Source: Candidatus Dependentiae bacterium Noda2021
GTDB taxonomy: Bacteria > Babelota > Babeliae > Babelales > Vermiphilaceae
Assembly (NCBI GenBank): GCA_020886235.1
Contig: AP025250.1
Location: 372,001-436,000 of the forward strand
Length of the DNA stretch: 64,000 bases
Direction: 5' to 3'
The position numbers and the translations under genes are program-made. Shown in pieces: positions 18,374-27,923 of the stretch; position 1 is the stretch's first letter; every line of letters starts with the position of its first letter. The notes beneath the pieces are model-generated. The model did not search any database. It was not told the DNA's origin and saw nothing but the letters and a program-made list of their open reading frames with translations.

Positions 18374-18643
18374 TCAACTAAAGTTGTGTTCCAATCCCAA
18401 AACTGAAAATGCGGTTTGAATGCGTTGCAAAGTAAAACCGAACTCAATTTTTCCGTTCCTGAACGCGTTACTAAGTACAGTTATTCCTCTGCGGATGAGG
18501 CTTTTAAGACTCTCTAAAATATCAATAGAAAAAGATATGTTGTCGGTAAAGACATTGGTAATAAAGTCCAAATATTTATCATTGGATACTACATCGGTTG
18601 AATAGTAAGAATTTTTATCTTTTTTTAGTGACTCAAATTTCAT
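18374..18643 (-). CDS. fourth immunity-like paralog, truncated or divergent
   Basis: The first 50 residues align with the three upstream paralogs (MKFESLKKDK, then DKYLDFITNVFTDNISFSIDIL, compare YLHTLTSVFTDRLSFAKNIL). After RRGITVLSNAFRNGK the sequence departs from them, and the product is 89 rather than about 143 residues. Its ATG overlaps the previous stop (ATGA), so it is part of the same translationally coupled array. The C-terminal half of the family (the RQQLI...VIDLM segment) is missing, so it is either decayed or a distinct short variant. Confidence 0.55.
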   Translation of the reverse strand: MKFESLKKDKNSYYSTDVVSNDKYLDFITNVFTDNISFSIDILESLKSLIRRGITVLSNAFRNGKIEFGFTLQRIQTAFSVLGLEHNFS

Positions 18644-19074
18644 TTTGTCTTAGGTGGATTATACCTATATTTAAGTTCTTTATCTTCAATGTAAAGTTCA
18701 AATCCTTCGGGAAGTTTATCGCTTATTTCTACAGAAGAACTTTCGTGTTCTTGTGTTATGACGATATAATCAGCTTCTTTTTCCATCAAATCAATTACTT
18801 TTGTCATTATTTGTATTAATTGTTGTCGCTCAATAAATATACAAGAATCAGAAAAACAATAAGATATTTTCACAGTTGAATTGTAAATATCTACATCTAT
18901 TTCGTTTCCTGTTCGTCCCTGACCATGTGGATTTTCTAATTCATCTTTAATATTTTTAGCAAAAGATAGTTCATCAGTAAAAACTGCAGTTAATGTACCT
19001 AAAAAAATATCATTGGCTACAGTTCTAACTGATCTGTATATACTTTGATTTTTTGTTATAATAGCAAATTTCAT
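18640..19074 (-). CDS. third immunity-like paralog of the EndoU locus
   Basis: A soluble 144-residue protein without signal peptide. It aligns over its whole length with the two upstream genes: FAIITKNQSIYRS, AVFTDELSFAKNIKDELENP, the G-Q-G-R-T-G-N loop, IFIERQQLIQIMTKVIDLMEKEADY and the KELKYRYNP end. It is closest to the first paralog, sharing the stretch MTKVIDLMEKEADY. It starts one base after the previous stop. Predicted cytoplasmic immunity protein by position behind the toxin gene; no structural family recognised. Confidence 0.7.
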   Translation of the reverse strand: MKFAIITKNQSIYRSVRTVANDIFLGTLTAVFTDELSFAKNIKDELENPHGQGRTGNEIDVDIYNSTVKISYCFSDSCIFIERQQLIQIMTKVIDLMEKEADYIVITQEHESSSVEISDKLPEGFELYIEDKELKYRYNPPKTK

Positions 19075-19075
19075 A

Positions 19076-19501
19076 TCAAATATTGAATCTAAATTTTGTA
19101 CTTTTATTTTCCTTGTAAATTTCTAAGCCATGGGGCAGTTGATCTGTAACCTCTATACTAGAATCTGCAGTTAAATGCGTTAAAACAACACATTCTGAAT
19201 CTAAATCAAGCAGAGCAATTACTTTAGATATTATTTTTATTAATTCTTGTCGATCAACAACTATACTTTCTTCAGGTGCATAAAAGTAACCAATTGTGAT
19301 TACAGAACCATCGATATCAATGCTGGTTTCATTGCCTGCACGCCCTCGGCCTCTTGGGTCTATTAGCTCAGAATAAACAATTTTCAAGCTAGACATATGG
19401 TCCCAAAAAAATGAAGCCATCGTTTCCAAATAAACGTCATTAGAAATCACAGCTCTATAACGGTCTGGATTTTTAAATTGTTTTATGACAGCAAATCTCA
19501 T
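19076..19501 (-). CDS. second immunity-like paralog of the EndoU locus
   Basis: 141 residues, no signal peptide, same architecture as its neighbours (FAVIKQFKNPDRYRAV, SSLKIVYSELIDP, RGRGRAGNETSIDIDG, VDRQELIKIISKVIALL, KSTKFRFNI). It is the most divergent of the three full-length copies. Its start overlaps the first paralog's stop by 4 bases. Divergence between copies is expected if they neutralise different toxin variants, which is an inference. Confidence 0.7.
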   Translation of the reverse strand: MRFAVIKQFKNPDRYRAVISNDVYLETMASFFWDHMSSLKIVYSELIDPRGRGRAGNETSIDIDGSVITIGYFYAPEESIVVDRQELIKIISKVIALLDLDSECVVLTHLTADSSIEVTDQLPHGLEIYKENKSTKFRFNI

Positions 19502-19938
19502 TTTGTCACAGATGGATTATATCGATACTTCAGTTCTTTATCTTCAGTGTAAAGTTCAAATCCTTCGGAAAGTGTATCGCTGACTTCTATAGAAGAATTT
19601 TCGTGCTCTTGTGTTAAGACAAGATAATCAGCTTCTTTTTCCATTAAATCAATTACTTTTGTCATTATTATTATTAATTGTTGTCGATCTATGGCGATAG
19701 CTTCATCATCGGCATAAAAGTAAGCAATGGTAATTGTTTGGCCTTCAATCTCTACTCGTGTAACATTTCCGGCCATTCCTCTACCATTACTATCTTTTAG
19801 TTCAGCTAAAATATTTTTTGCGAAAGACAATCGATCGGTGAAAACTGATGTTAATGTGTGTAAGTAAGGACAGTTAGAAACAGTTTTTGAGGATTTATAT
19901 ATCTGTTCATCTTTTTTTATAATTGCAAAGTTCTTCAT
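19498..19938 (-). CDS. first immunity-like paralog, coupled to the EndoU toxin gene
   Basis: 146 residues, no signal peptide. Motifs shared with the next two genes: SKTVSNCPYLHTLTSVFTDR, the G-R-G-M-A-G-N loop, IDRQQLIIIMTKVIDLMEKE and KELKYRYNPS. The ATG at 19938 overlaps the toxin stop (TAATG), so its translation is coupled to that of the toxin, as expected for a cognate immunity protein. It is therefore the best candidate for neutralising the toxin encoded just upstream. Confidence 0.75.
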   Translation of the reverse strand: MKNFAIIKKDEQIYKSSKTVSNCPYLHTLTSVFTDRLSFAKNILAELKDSNGRGMAGNVTRVEIEGQTITIAYFYADDEAIAIDRQQLIIIMTKVIDLMEKEADYLVLTQEHENSSIEVSDTLSEGFELYTEDKELKYRYNPSVTK

Positions 19939-22900
19939 TAATCGCCTTTTTTAAGTAGCGGGAAACAACTAATAATATTACATGTAGTTCCAGATCCTTT
20001 TTCTGAAATTTGAAATATTATTTTTATTCGTATTCCTTCTTGAGTTAGCCCCGTTAATTCTAAACGTCCATTTGGATATCCTAGCTTATCAACTATATTT
20101 TTAATTGATTCATTAATTTTTTGAACAATATTTTCTTTAGTCCAGTGCTCAGGAAAACAAGATGAATCTTTAGGTATACAACCATGATAAGACCAATTTA
20201 CTGTATTAGTTCCATCTGCATTTAAAACATCGCTATGTACTTTTACCAAACCTTCTTTTTCTAACTTCTTAAGAACCGGGTAATAATGTGCCCCTTGAAT
20301 GCCGACTTTGCCGGTTTCGCAATTAACTTTAATTTCCGGACAAAAAACATGTTCTAAATTTCCAATTAATACATCAATTTCTTTGCCACTAATTTTTTTT
20401 ATAGCAGGTATAATGTCCAATTGTTTTTCAAGCTGTGCAATTTCTTTTTGCGAAGGTATAAATGGCTGCAGCTCTTTAGGGATAATTGTATGAACTCCAT
20501 TGCTTGTAGTAGCTATGTGGTGTGCGCATTCGGGTTTGTTAAACTCTTGTATTTCTGCGCGTAACCAATCCCTATGTTCAATGAATTCAGCGGTCTTGCC
20601 TACTTTGTTCTGGTATTGATCAATCCATCTTTTTAGCGTTTTTACGACCTCCTTTTTTTGAGCAGCCCACTCCGCTTTAAGTTGAGGAGTAACGGGATCG
20701 ATTAGTACCCGTGGACTAACCTTAACATCTGGGGTCGGTACGTCCACCTGAAGTTTAGAAAGTTCAGGTGTGCTGGATATTTGTTCTGTTGCTACAGGTG
20801 CTGCAATGCGTGCATTGGTGATTGCCTGACCAATTGAAACGGCAGCTGGTGTAGGGCTTATCGGTTGCTTTACCATTTGTGCGGTCTTAGCGTGAGATCC
20901 CATGCCATTTGCATTATATCGAGCTACCGGCAACAGTGCAGGTCCTGTTGTAATACGCTTTGGCGGGGATACGCACCACATTTTTTTCTGACTACCAATT
21001 GTTGTGCCAGCAAATATTGCACCATTATCATAAAACACGTAATGAGTATTTCTTATAGTGAACGACTGTATGGGCTGCGCATTGTTCATAGCAGCAGCTA
21101 GCTGTTGCCAATACTCTAAGTTGGGATTTGAAACAGCTCGTGAAACGAACTTTGCTTTAATTTTCGACCCAATGGATGAAATTTTAGTAAGAAGTTTTTG
21201 CTGCCCTTGTGCATTTCCAACTAAATAAGATATATCTTCTGCGGACAGATTAATTATCGTGTTGTAACTTTCAAGAAACTCATGGGTAATTGTTTCAACT
21301 TGCTTTCCTAAATTTTGTTCAAGTTGCGCTATTTTCTGGGTACATGCAGCTGGTTCCAACAAGTGCGCGCTATCGAGCGTATCGCAATAATCAATATAAG
21401 TGACTGCTAACTTACCAAGAGGCTTTAACGAGGCTATCGTAGCAGTGATGTTTTTGCTTGGGTGAGCGATTAGATCAAGTGGGCCTCTTATCCTTCCTTC
21501 AACATACCGTACAATGCATTTTAAAATTCTGCTCTCGGGTCTAATTGTCTGAGGAATGTTTTCAAAACCAGCGTTTCTATAAGAATCTAGGATATCTTGA
21601 GGTATTGAAAACTCTTGAAGTAATCCATCAACCTTATCGATAACGTTAATTAGATAATTTGCTGCGTTGTTAACAGCTGAATTTGTAGCATCAAGAGTTG
21701 CTTGTGCAAAATCCAGCGCTGACCAACATAAGTTAGCAAGCGATGTTGCTTGCGCTACTTTGCCTTCTTGGTTGCGTGACAAGCCTGTAAAAGCCCATTC
21801 GCAGACCATTTTGTTAACTTCTCTTTGAGAAATAGAAGCATTTTTAGTGTAGTACTGTTGAGCTGACTCATGTATAACTTTAACAAATTCACCGTGTAGG
21901 TGCTGTTGTATGTGATTACCAAAACAATACTCGAGTGCACGTTGATCTGCATTGATTTCTTTTGCCATCATTGCACTAAATGCATCAGTCTTGTATCTTT
22001 TTTCAAACATCACATTGGATTGCTCGGTAAGAGCTAGTGCCTGTTTGCGCCCATGAAGAATGGTTCTCTGTAGATCATTAGCCTCTACAAATAATGTTTC
22101 TTGAGAACGTTGCTTGATTGTTGATAACTCTTTGTTCATTTGCTGAGTAATAGTTTGTGAGAGCTGTATTTTTTTTTGTGGTGTTAACGATCGAACTTGA
22201 TTAGATTTTTGTTCAATGTGACTGAATGCAGCAACCACGGGAGCCTGGACACTGTAGGGCCACGAGTCCGTTCCTTTAGGTTCAGAAGGTGGTTTAATTA
22301 ACCGGTTTATATCTAATGTATGGTCCTGCGCAGAATTGCCAGTCACAATTGTATCTATTTTGAGCTGATTAACCTGAGCCGATGTAACTGCCTGACTGGA
22401 AACAGTATTAGTTGTGGTAATTTTTGGTAGTTTACCTATAATTTCTCGGTGCAATATCGGGTATTGTTTAAAAATTCCTGCTTGATTGCCGTAATCAAGA
22501 GCGGCTTGGAATTCACCTTTTTTGCAATGAGAGATTACACTTTTAAGTATGCTATTGGTGCTATTTCTATTTAAAGCATGGAGTTGTTCATGTTTACTGC
22601 GGTTTCCCACAAACCAATTAGTACAAGTTTTACAAAATCCTACCACATTTGAGGTAAGCTTATCTATGCCGCGTAACGGACCTTCGTTGCAAGCTTTGTT
22701 TGCGATTGAATTTTGTTCGCGCAGGATTTGTTTTAAGTAAGTAAGATAACGAGCATCGCCATATGACAGGGTGGCTATTTGGTCGTACCATTCAGCCAGG
22801 CAATTGGTGGTACTTTTTAAGTACTCGCAATGAATGTGGATAAGCCTTAATGATTCTTGTTCTGTTAAACTATTTTTTAAGCTTCCATTATGATCAAAAA

Positions 22901-23441
22901 CAATAGCACTCATTTCTTGAACTGCTTTATTCCAAGCATGGGCTATAGGCAATAATTTCGCATCAACGGGAACATGGGCGTTAACAAGTTGCATGGCACT
23001 TTCAAGCGACTGGGTAGAGCCATTGAAGTGTGCTGTCTGGTATAATGTTTGGTGCAGCTGATTTAAATGCGCGTGGATTTGAGATGACAAGTGTGGGGTA
23101 GGTTTATAATTGCTATCAAAATAATTTTCAACTAAGGAAAACCCACCGGCCGTTTTGGTGAACGCGGAACTTGCATATTCTGAGCGCAGTGAGATCAAAA
23201 GCTGTGTAAGCATTGGATTTGCAGATGCATACGTTTGGTTAGTAAAAAACGCTGTGGCGGGGTATACAAAAGAATGTACGTTTCCTATGCGTTGAGCGGT
23301 AATATCTGCAAAATGAGTCTGGGCTTGCTGAAACACTGGTCTAATATTACTAAAATACGCCACATGTGCAGGGTAGGGTGAGTGGTTCATTCCACTTATG
23401 TCTGTTGAAACAAATAAAAATAATAATAGAGGTAATAGCAT
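19938..23441 (-). CDS. large exported polymorphic toxin with C-terminal EndoU-like nuclease domain
   Basis: The 1167-residue protein starts with a signal peptide (LLPLLLFLFVSTDISG). About 1000 residues of mostly helical, Gln/Asn/Ala-rich sequence of no recognised family follow. The last 145 residues resemble bacterial EndoU RNases (Pfam Endonuclea_EndoU type): N-L-E-H-V-F (candidate first His), QGAHYYP (candidate second His), FPEHWTKENIVQKI (the family's W-S/T-x-E-x-I segment) and GIRIKIIFQ...NIISCFPLL at the end, where characterised members have T-x-Y-P. The fold match is pattern-based. EndoU toxins cut RNA, often tRNA. Four small genes directly downstream look like immunity proteins. Confidence 0.75.
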   Translation of the reverse strand: MLLPLLLFLFVSTDISGMNHSPYPAHVAYFSNIRPVFQQAQTHFADITAQRIGNVHSFVYPATAFFTNQTYASANPMLTQLLISLRSEYASSAFTKTAGGFSLVENYFDSNYKPTPHLSSQIHAHLNQLHQTLYQTAHFNGSTQSLESAMQLVNAHVPVDAKLLPIAHAWNKAVQEMSAIVFDHNGSLKNSLTEQESLRLIHIHCEYLKSTTNCLAEWYDQIATLSYGDARYLTYLKQILREQNSIANKACNEGPLRGIDKLTSNVVGFCKTCTNWFVGNRSKHEQLHALNRNSTNSILKSVISHCKKGEFQAALDYGNQAGIFKQYPILHREIIGKLPKITTTNTVSSQAVTSAQVNQLKIDTIVTGNSAQDHTLDINRLIKPPSEPKGTDSWPYSVQAPVVAAFSHIEQKSNQVRSLTPQKKIQLSQTITQQMNKELSTIKQRSQETLFVEANDLQRTILHGRKQALALTEQSNVMFEKRYKTDAFSAMMAKEINADQRALEYCFGNHIQQHLHGEFVKVIHESAQQYYTKNASISQREVNKMVCEWAFTGLSRNQEGKVAQATSLANLCWSALDFAQATLDATNSAVNNAANYLINVIDKVDGLLQEFSIPQDILDSYRNAGFENIPQTIRPESRILKCIVRYVEGRIRGPLDLIAHPSKNITATIASLKPLGKLAVTYIDYCDTLDSAHLLEPAACTQKIAQLEQNLGKQVETITHEFLESYNTIINLSAEDISYLVGNAQGQQKLLTKISSIGSKIKAKFVSRAVSNPNLEYWQQLAAAMNNAQPIQSFTIRNTHYVFYDNGAIFAGTTIGSQKKMWCVSPPKRITTGPALLPVARYNANGMGSHAKTAQMVKQPISPTPAAVSIGQAITNARIAAPVATEQISSTPELSKLQVDVPTPDVKVSPRVLIDPVTPQLKAEWAAQKKEVVKTLKRWIDQYQNKVGKTAEFIEHRDWLRAEIQEFNKPECAHHIATTSNGVHTIIPKELQPFIPSQKEIAQLEKQLDIIPAIKKISGKEIDVLIGNLEHVFCPEIKVNCETGKVGIQGAHYYPVLKKLEKEGLVKVHSDVLNADGTNTVNWSYHGCIPKDSSCFPEHWTKENIVQKINESIKNIVDKLGYPNGRLELTGLTQEGIRIKIIFQISEKGSGTTCNIISCFPLLKKGD

Positions 23442-23802
23442 GCGGACTCTTTATTTAATTAATCGAGACTTAGAACAATTGTATGATTTGTTTAGTTTGA
23501 AAAATGAACCACTTAGAATTTCTCTCCCAATTGCATATTTCGGTTCACGTGAAATATGATCATATGAATAAAATATTTTTTATTATTTTTTTGATGAGCA
23601 AAACTAGCATAATTTCGATTGATGGGCAACAAAATATACAACTGAAGAAAAATCCAAAATTTATTCTTCAGTTATTTAGGATGAAATTCTAATTTTTCGT
23701 GATCGGGTTCATAATTAATTATCTTCAGCTGACTATTTGCTACTACCTGTTATACTATTTTTTTAACAGAAAACCTTTTACTTCAGCTAATGTTGTGTGA
23801 AT
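23442..23802 (+). other. gap with a possible 42-residue secreted peptide
   Basis: This stretch between the divergent toxin and mutS genes must hold both promoters. A plus-strand frame, ATG 23564 to stop 23692, encodes MNKIFFIIFLMSKTSIISI and a short basic tail ending LFRMKF, which is signal-peptide-like. There is no good ribosome site, so it may be a relic of an exported-protein gene rather than a working peptide. Confidence 0.3.
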
Positions 23803-26364
23803 ATGAGTGACCTAACCCCTTTAATGCGACAATATTTTGAGATAAAAAAAGATCATCAAGACGCCCTAGTGCTTTTTCAGGTGGGTGATTTTTATGAACT
23901 TTTTTTTGATGATGCAAAAAAAGCAGCACAATTTTTAGGTATTGCGCTTACAAAGCGGGGTAAGTCTAATGGCGAACCTATTCCTTTGTGTGGTGTTCCG
24001 GTACATACTTTAGATCACTATTTATCAAAGCTTATTAAGGGCGGTTTTAAGATCGCTATTGCCGAGCAGCTTGAAGAGCCAAAGCCAGGCACTGTAGTAA
24101 GGCGCGGTGTAACACAGGTGTTAACACCCGGTACGCTCACTGATGGAAAATGGCTTTCAGAAAAAACAGCCTCGTATTTATTTTCATTTTTCCCCGCGCC
24201 ACAGGGCTGGGGCTTATTATTTGGTGAGCTGTTAACCGCTCAACTGTATGGCACTATATTGCCTGCACAATCTCAAAAGTCTTTAGAATCAGAGTTAGTG
24301 CGATTTTTCCCGGATGAAATTATTATCCCTCAGATAAAAAGTGCTCAACCGCTTGAGACCTATTTTAAACAAATGGGATATTACACGAGCATGCTCACGC
24401 TTTCTGATGATACGCCAGAACGTGCAGACGCGTGGCTGTCTAATCAATTTTCAGCCGATACTCAAGGGTATTTGCGTACGCATGAGCCTTTAAAAAATGC
24501 ACTCAGCTATTTTTATCAGTACATTGATAAAACACAGCAAGCAGCGCTTGAGCAGTTTAAATCATTACATGTGTATAAACCCGATGACTTTTTATTGCTA
24601 GATGGTGCTACGCAACGCAACCTTGAGCTTATTAAAAATGCGCATGATGGCAGTGCTAAAAATACCTTATTTGAGGTACTAGATAATGCGGCAACTCCTA
24701 TGGGCTCTCGCATGATCAAAAAGTGGATAGCGCGACCACTCGTTAAAAAAACAGCGATTGAGCAACGATATGATGCCATTGATCTGCTGGTGTCTCACAA
24801 CACAGTCCTTGAAAAAATTAAAGAACTTCTCAATGAAATGGGCGATTTAGAGCGCATTGTCGGGCGCATTGCACTCAAGCGCGCAGTCTTGCCTGATTAT
24901 CTTGCTCTTGCTCATGGTCTTGAGGTGTTGCCCCGGTTGACGACGTTGCAAAAGATGTGCGTGCAAGCACCGCTCATTGCTAATTTAGCGTTAAGTTTGC
25001 AAGATTTTTCTGAATTAACGCAGTTGCTTACTAATGCGCTCAATGATGATTCAACCAATTCATGGTTAATCAAGCAGGGGTTTGATGAAGAGCTCGATAG
25101 CATGCGCGAGCTGGTGCAATCTGCACACCAAAAAATTACGGATCTTGAATTGCTCGAGCAACAAAAGACCGGCATTAACTCATTAAAAATTAGATACAAT
25201 CAAGTACATGGTTATTACATTGAAATAACTAAAGCCAATATGGACTTGGTGCCCGCTCATTATTTGCGCCAACAGACGTTAGTAGGTCGTGAGCGCTACA
25301 TGACACCAGAATTGCAGCAGTTGCAACATGATATCATGCGTGCAAAAAGCGAAATAGAACAAGTTGAGCACGCGGTGTTTGATCGCATTAAGCAAGAAGT
25401 CTACAACCAGCTTTCAGAATTGCGTAAGCTTGCACATGCGCTTGCTTATATGGATGCGTTGGTCGGGCTTTCTTACACTGCGTACCACAAAGGGTACCAG
25501 CGCCCGCAGCTGCATGACTCACGAGATATTATTATTACTGAGGGTCGTCACCCGGCTGTTGAACAAAACATGATGATGCAATTTATACCTAACAATACGT
25601 TACTAACCAATACCGAGTCTACCTGGATCATTACGGGTCCTAACATGGGCGGTAAGTCGACCTATCTTCGCCAAGTGGCATTGATTGCGATAATGGCCCA
25701 AATTGGATCGTTTGTGCCAGCAAAAGCAGCGCAGTTGCCGTTACTTGATAGAATTTTTACCCGAATTGGTGCGGGTGACAACGTAGCTCAAGGAAAAAGT
25801 ACCTTCTTAGTAGAGATGGAAGAAACTGCCACTATTTGCACACAAGCCACGAGCAAAAGCTTGGTGATACTTGATGAAGTAGGCCGTGGAACGAGCACCT
25901 TTGATGGTCTTGCCATTGCTCAAGCAGTGGTGGAATATATTCATAACACCATTAAAGCGCGCTGTCTTTTTGCAACCCATTACCATGAGCTTACTCATTT
26001 ACAAGAAACCATGCCTGGCATTGTTAGTTACTACGCAGCCAGCAAGAAAACAGAGCATGGTATTGTGTTTTTGTATAAAATAATAAAAGGTATTGCCGAT
26101 GGAAGCTTTGGGGTTGAGGTAGCAAAATTAGCTCATCTGCCTGCAGAAATAGTAGAACGTTCATATGCTATTTTGCATAATTTATCTGCACAAGAAGAAA
26201 TGCCTAAACGCCTTACGGTAGCACCAGCCGTTACTGTTGTACCGAATGCAAAACAACAATTATTAGATTCAATGCATGCACAGATACGCTCAATTGATTA
26301 TGAAAACTTATCACCACGTCAAGCATTTGACTTGTTATGGAAGTTCAAAGAGCAGCTGGGTTAA
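23803..26364 (+). CDS. mutS: DNA mismatch repair protein MutS
   Basis: MutS recognises mismatches and starts repair. The product of 853 residues (ATG 23803; a GTG at 23797 is also in frame) has the mismatch-binding motif F-Y-E near the N-terminus (GDFYELFFDDA), the clamp and lever regions, Walker A GPNMGGKSTYLRQ near residue 611, the F-x-R-I-G-A-x-D segment (FTRIGAGDNVAQGKSTF), Walker B LVILDEVGRGTSTFDG and FATHYHELTHL. Length is normal. mutL is not in the window. Its end overlaps the convergent peptidase gene by 4 bases. Compare the exported MutS-like gene at 51.3 kb. Confidence 0.97.
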   Translation: MSDLTPLMRQYFEIKKDHQDALVLFQVGDFYELFFDDAKKAAQFLGIALTKRGKSNGEPIPLCGVPVHTLDHYLSKLIKGGFKIAIAEQLEEPKPGTVVRRGVTQVLTPGTLTDGKWLSEKTASYLFSFFPAPQGWGLLFGELLTAQLYGTILPAQSQKSLESELVRFFPDEIIIPQIKSAQPLETYFKQMGYYTSMLTLSDDTPERADAWLSNQFSADTQGYLRTHEPLKNALSYFYQYIDKTQQAALEQFKSLHVYKPDDFLLLDGATQRNLELIKNAHDGSAKNTLFEVLDNAATPMGSRMIKKWIARPLVKKTAIEQRYDAIDLLVSHNTVLEKIKELLNEMGDLERIVGRIALKRAVLPDYLALAHGLEVLPRLTTLQKMCVQAPLIANLALSLQDFSELTQLLTNALNDDSTNSWLIKQGFDEELDSMRELVQSAHQKITDLELLEQQKTGINSLKIRYNQVHGYYIEITKANMDLVPAHYLRQQTLVGRERYMTPELQQLQHDIMRAKSEIEQVEHAVFDRIKQEVYNQLSELRKLAHALAYMDALVGLSYTAYHKGYQRPQLHDSRDIIITEGRHPAVEQNMMMQFIPNNTLLTNTESTWIITGPNMGGKSTYLRQVALIAIMAQIGSFVPAKAAQLPLLDRIFTRIGAGDNVAQGKSTFLVEMEETATICTQATSKSLVILDEVGRGTSTFDGLAIAQAVVEYIHNTIKARCLFATHYHELTHLQETMPGIVSYYAASKKTEHGIVFLYKIIKGIADGSFGVEVAKLAHLPAEIVERSYAILHNLSAQEEMPKRLTVAPAVTVVPNAKQQLLDSMHAQIRSIDYENLSPRQAFDLLWKFKEQLG

Positions 26365-27212
26365 GCCTCAACCGCTTTGTGATTGAACGGCATGCTGGTT
26401 AATTGTTCTTCTGCTTTAATGTAAGCTACGGCAGTTTCCATTTTTTTATAGCGCTTTTCAAGGCTGGGATGAGACGGAGTCATAAAGTGTTCACTGCTCT
26501 CAGCTTTTGCTTGTTCATAAAAGTCACCCATGAGGCTTAACATATCCTGTGCGTGTTGTGCTGATTTAAACAGCGGCAATATGTCAGCGCGATGTTCAAG
26601 CGCATGGTTAAACAAAATCCATGAGGCATTATTTTTTACTGCACTGGGATTTTGCCCGCTACATACCAACATATTAAATAAGAATTTTTTTGTTATGTGA
26701 TCATTTTTTTTAATATGGCTAATTTCATGATTAACCGCAGCTCTAAAGTGTTGCTTGCTCATGCATTGAGCGCTGTAATTATCAAATGACAAAATATACT
26801 GTTGCATGTCTTCATCATAGTAATTATGTGCAAAGCAATTTTGCGGTACAAATTGTACATGCACGGTATTAGGGTTTACACCCGATAATTGCAGTTCTTG
26901 AAGTGCTAGCGCACGGTGTCCAAAGCCCTGACTGCTGGCAGTAATGTAGGGTGCCTTTTGAGCGGCCTGTACCTTGTTAATCTTATCTTCTAATGCAGCA
27001 TTTACGGCCGGCCACATGTCATGGCAATGGGCAAAATTCTTCTTTAATAAGTATAAGCCTTCTTGGACTTTGCGATCTAATTTCTGTTTGTAAAACCGTC
27101 TAACCGTGGTGCCCTGTTGCTGGAGGAGCTTTACTTTTTCCAGGGTTTCGCTTGAAAAAAGGCAAGAAGTGCTTAGTCCGAACATAAGAGTAATGGTTAG
27201 ATAATAGTTCAT
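26361..27212 (-). CDS. exported M48-like zinc metallopeptidase
   Basis: Using ATG 27212 (GGAG 8 bases upstream) the product is about 283 residues with a signal peptide (NYYLTITLMFGLSTSCLFSS). It contains AAVNHEISHIKKNDHI, an H-E-x-x-H zinc site of the gluzincin/M48 type, with a later candidate third ligand in ALEHRADI (E-H-R-A-D, the M48 third-ligand motif). A helix before the zinc site (YDEDMQQYILSF) and the C-terminal HPSLEKRYKKM, typical of M48 proteins, support this. Probably a periplasmic peptidase; substrate unknown. Confidence 0.8.
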   Translation of the reverse strand: MNYYLTITLMFGLSTSCLFSSETLEKVKLLQQQGTTVRRFYKQKLDRKVQEGLYLLKKNFAHCHDMWPAVNAALEDKINKVQAAQKAPYITASSQGFGHRALALQELQLSGVNPNTVHVQFVPQNCFAHNYYDEDMQQYILSFDNYSAQCMSKQHFRAAVNHEISHIKKNDHITKKFLFNMLVCSGQNPSAVKNNASWILFNHALEHRADILPLFKSAQHAQDMLSLMGDFYEQAKAESSEHFMTPSHPSLEKRYKKMETAVAYIKAEEQLTSMPFNHKAVEA

Positions 27213-27413
27213 ATAAGCTTCTCCAAAATTATGATATAGTATACTAGTATAGTTAAAAATGCAGAAAAGTCGATAGACCTCCAAAAAAGAGTTTCAAATA
27301 GAATATTTTAGTCTAGAAAATGGCTAAGATATTTAGCTAGACCAAATAAGGCTTATTTGCTACAATTAGAACAAAATTATTAAGCTTTTAATGTAAACAC
27401 ACTAGGATGTTGC

Positions 27414-27743
27414 ATGGAAAAAATTATAACATTTGACAAATATGCCATTATCAAAACAGGTGGCAAGCAATACCAAGCCCTTGAAGGTAAAACTATTGCA
27501 ATAGAAAAATTACCACACGATGCGGGAGCATCTGTTGAGTTTGATGAAGTATTATTCAGAAAACTTGGTGAAGGTCAATTTGAAGTTGGTAGACCGTTTT
27601 TAGCTGGTTCAGTTAAAGCTACCATTCTTAAGCACATGAAAGGTGACAAAGTTGTCTCCCTTCGCTTCAAAAGAAGAAAAAAAGTTCGTGTGCAAAAAAA
27701 TCACCGTCAAGAAATGACTATCGTTCGCATAGTTTCTATCTAA
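27414..27743 (+). CDS. rplU: 50S ribosomal protein L21
   Basis: The 109-residue product contains KYAIIKTGGKQYQALEG, the L21 signature at the N-terminus, and the basic C-terminal RFKRRKKVRVQKNHRQE. The first eight residues (MEKIITFD) are a short extension compared with most L21 proteins. In most bacteria rpmA (L27) follows; here a strong terminator and kup follow instead, so rplU appears to be a single-gene unit. Confidence 0.95.
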   Translation: MEKIITFDKYAIIKTGGKQYQALEGKTIAIEKLPHDAGASVEFDEVLFRKLGEGQFEVGRPFLAGSVKATILKHMKGDKVVSLRFKRRKKVRVQKNHRQEMTIVRIVSI

Positions 27744-27770
27744 AAGACTTGTGCGCATAAGCAAGCTTCG

Positions 27771-27806
27771 GGCAAGAGATTTATATCTCTTGCCTCTTGT
27801 CTTTTT
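27771..27806 (+). terminator. rho-independent terminator after rplU
   Basis: GGCAAGAGAT (27771-27780) pairs perfectly with ATCTCTTGCC (27785-27794) around TTAT, followed by TCTTGTCTTTTT. It separates rplU from kup. Confidence 0.85.
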
Positions 27807-27923
27807 AAAGGGTATCTCTGATATTATATCAAAAGAGCGTTAGATAAATGCTTAATTTGGCTATGAATGTGGTATGCTTCATACGAGCTTCATTAATCAA
27901 CCGTTACTAGAGTGGTTTTTTCC

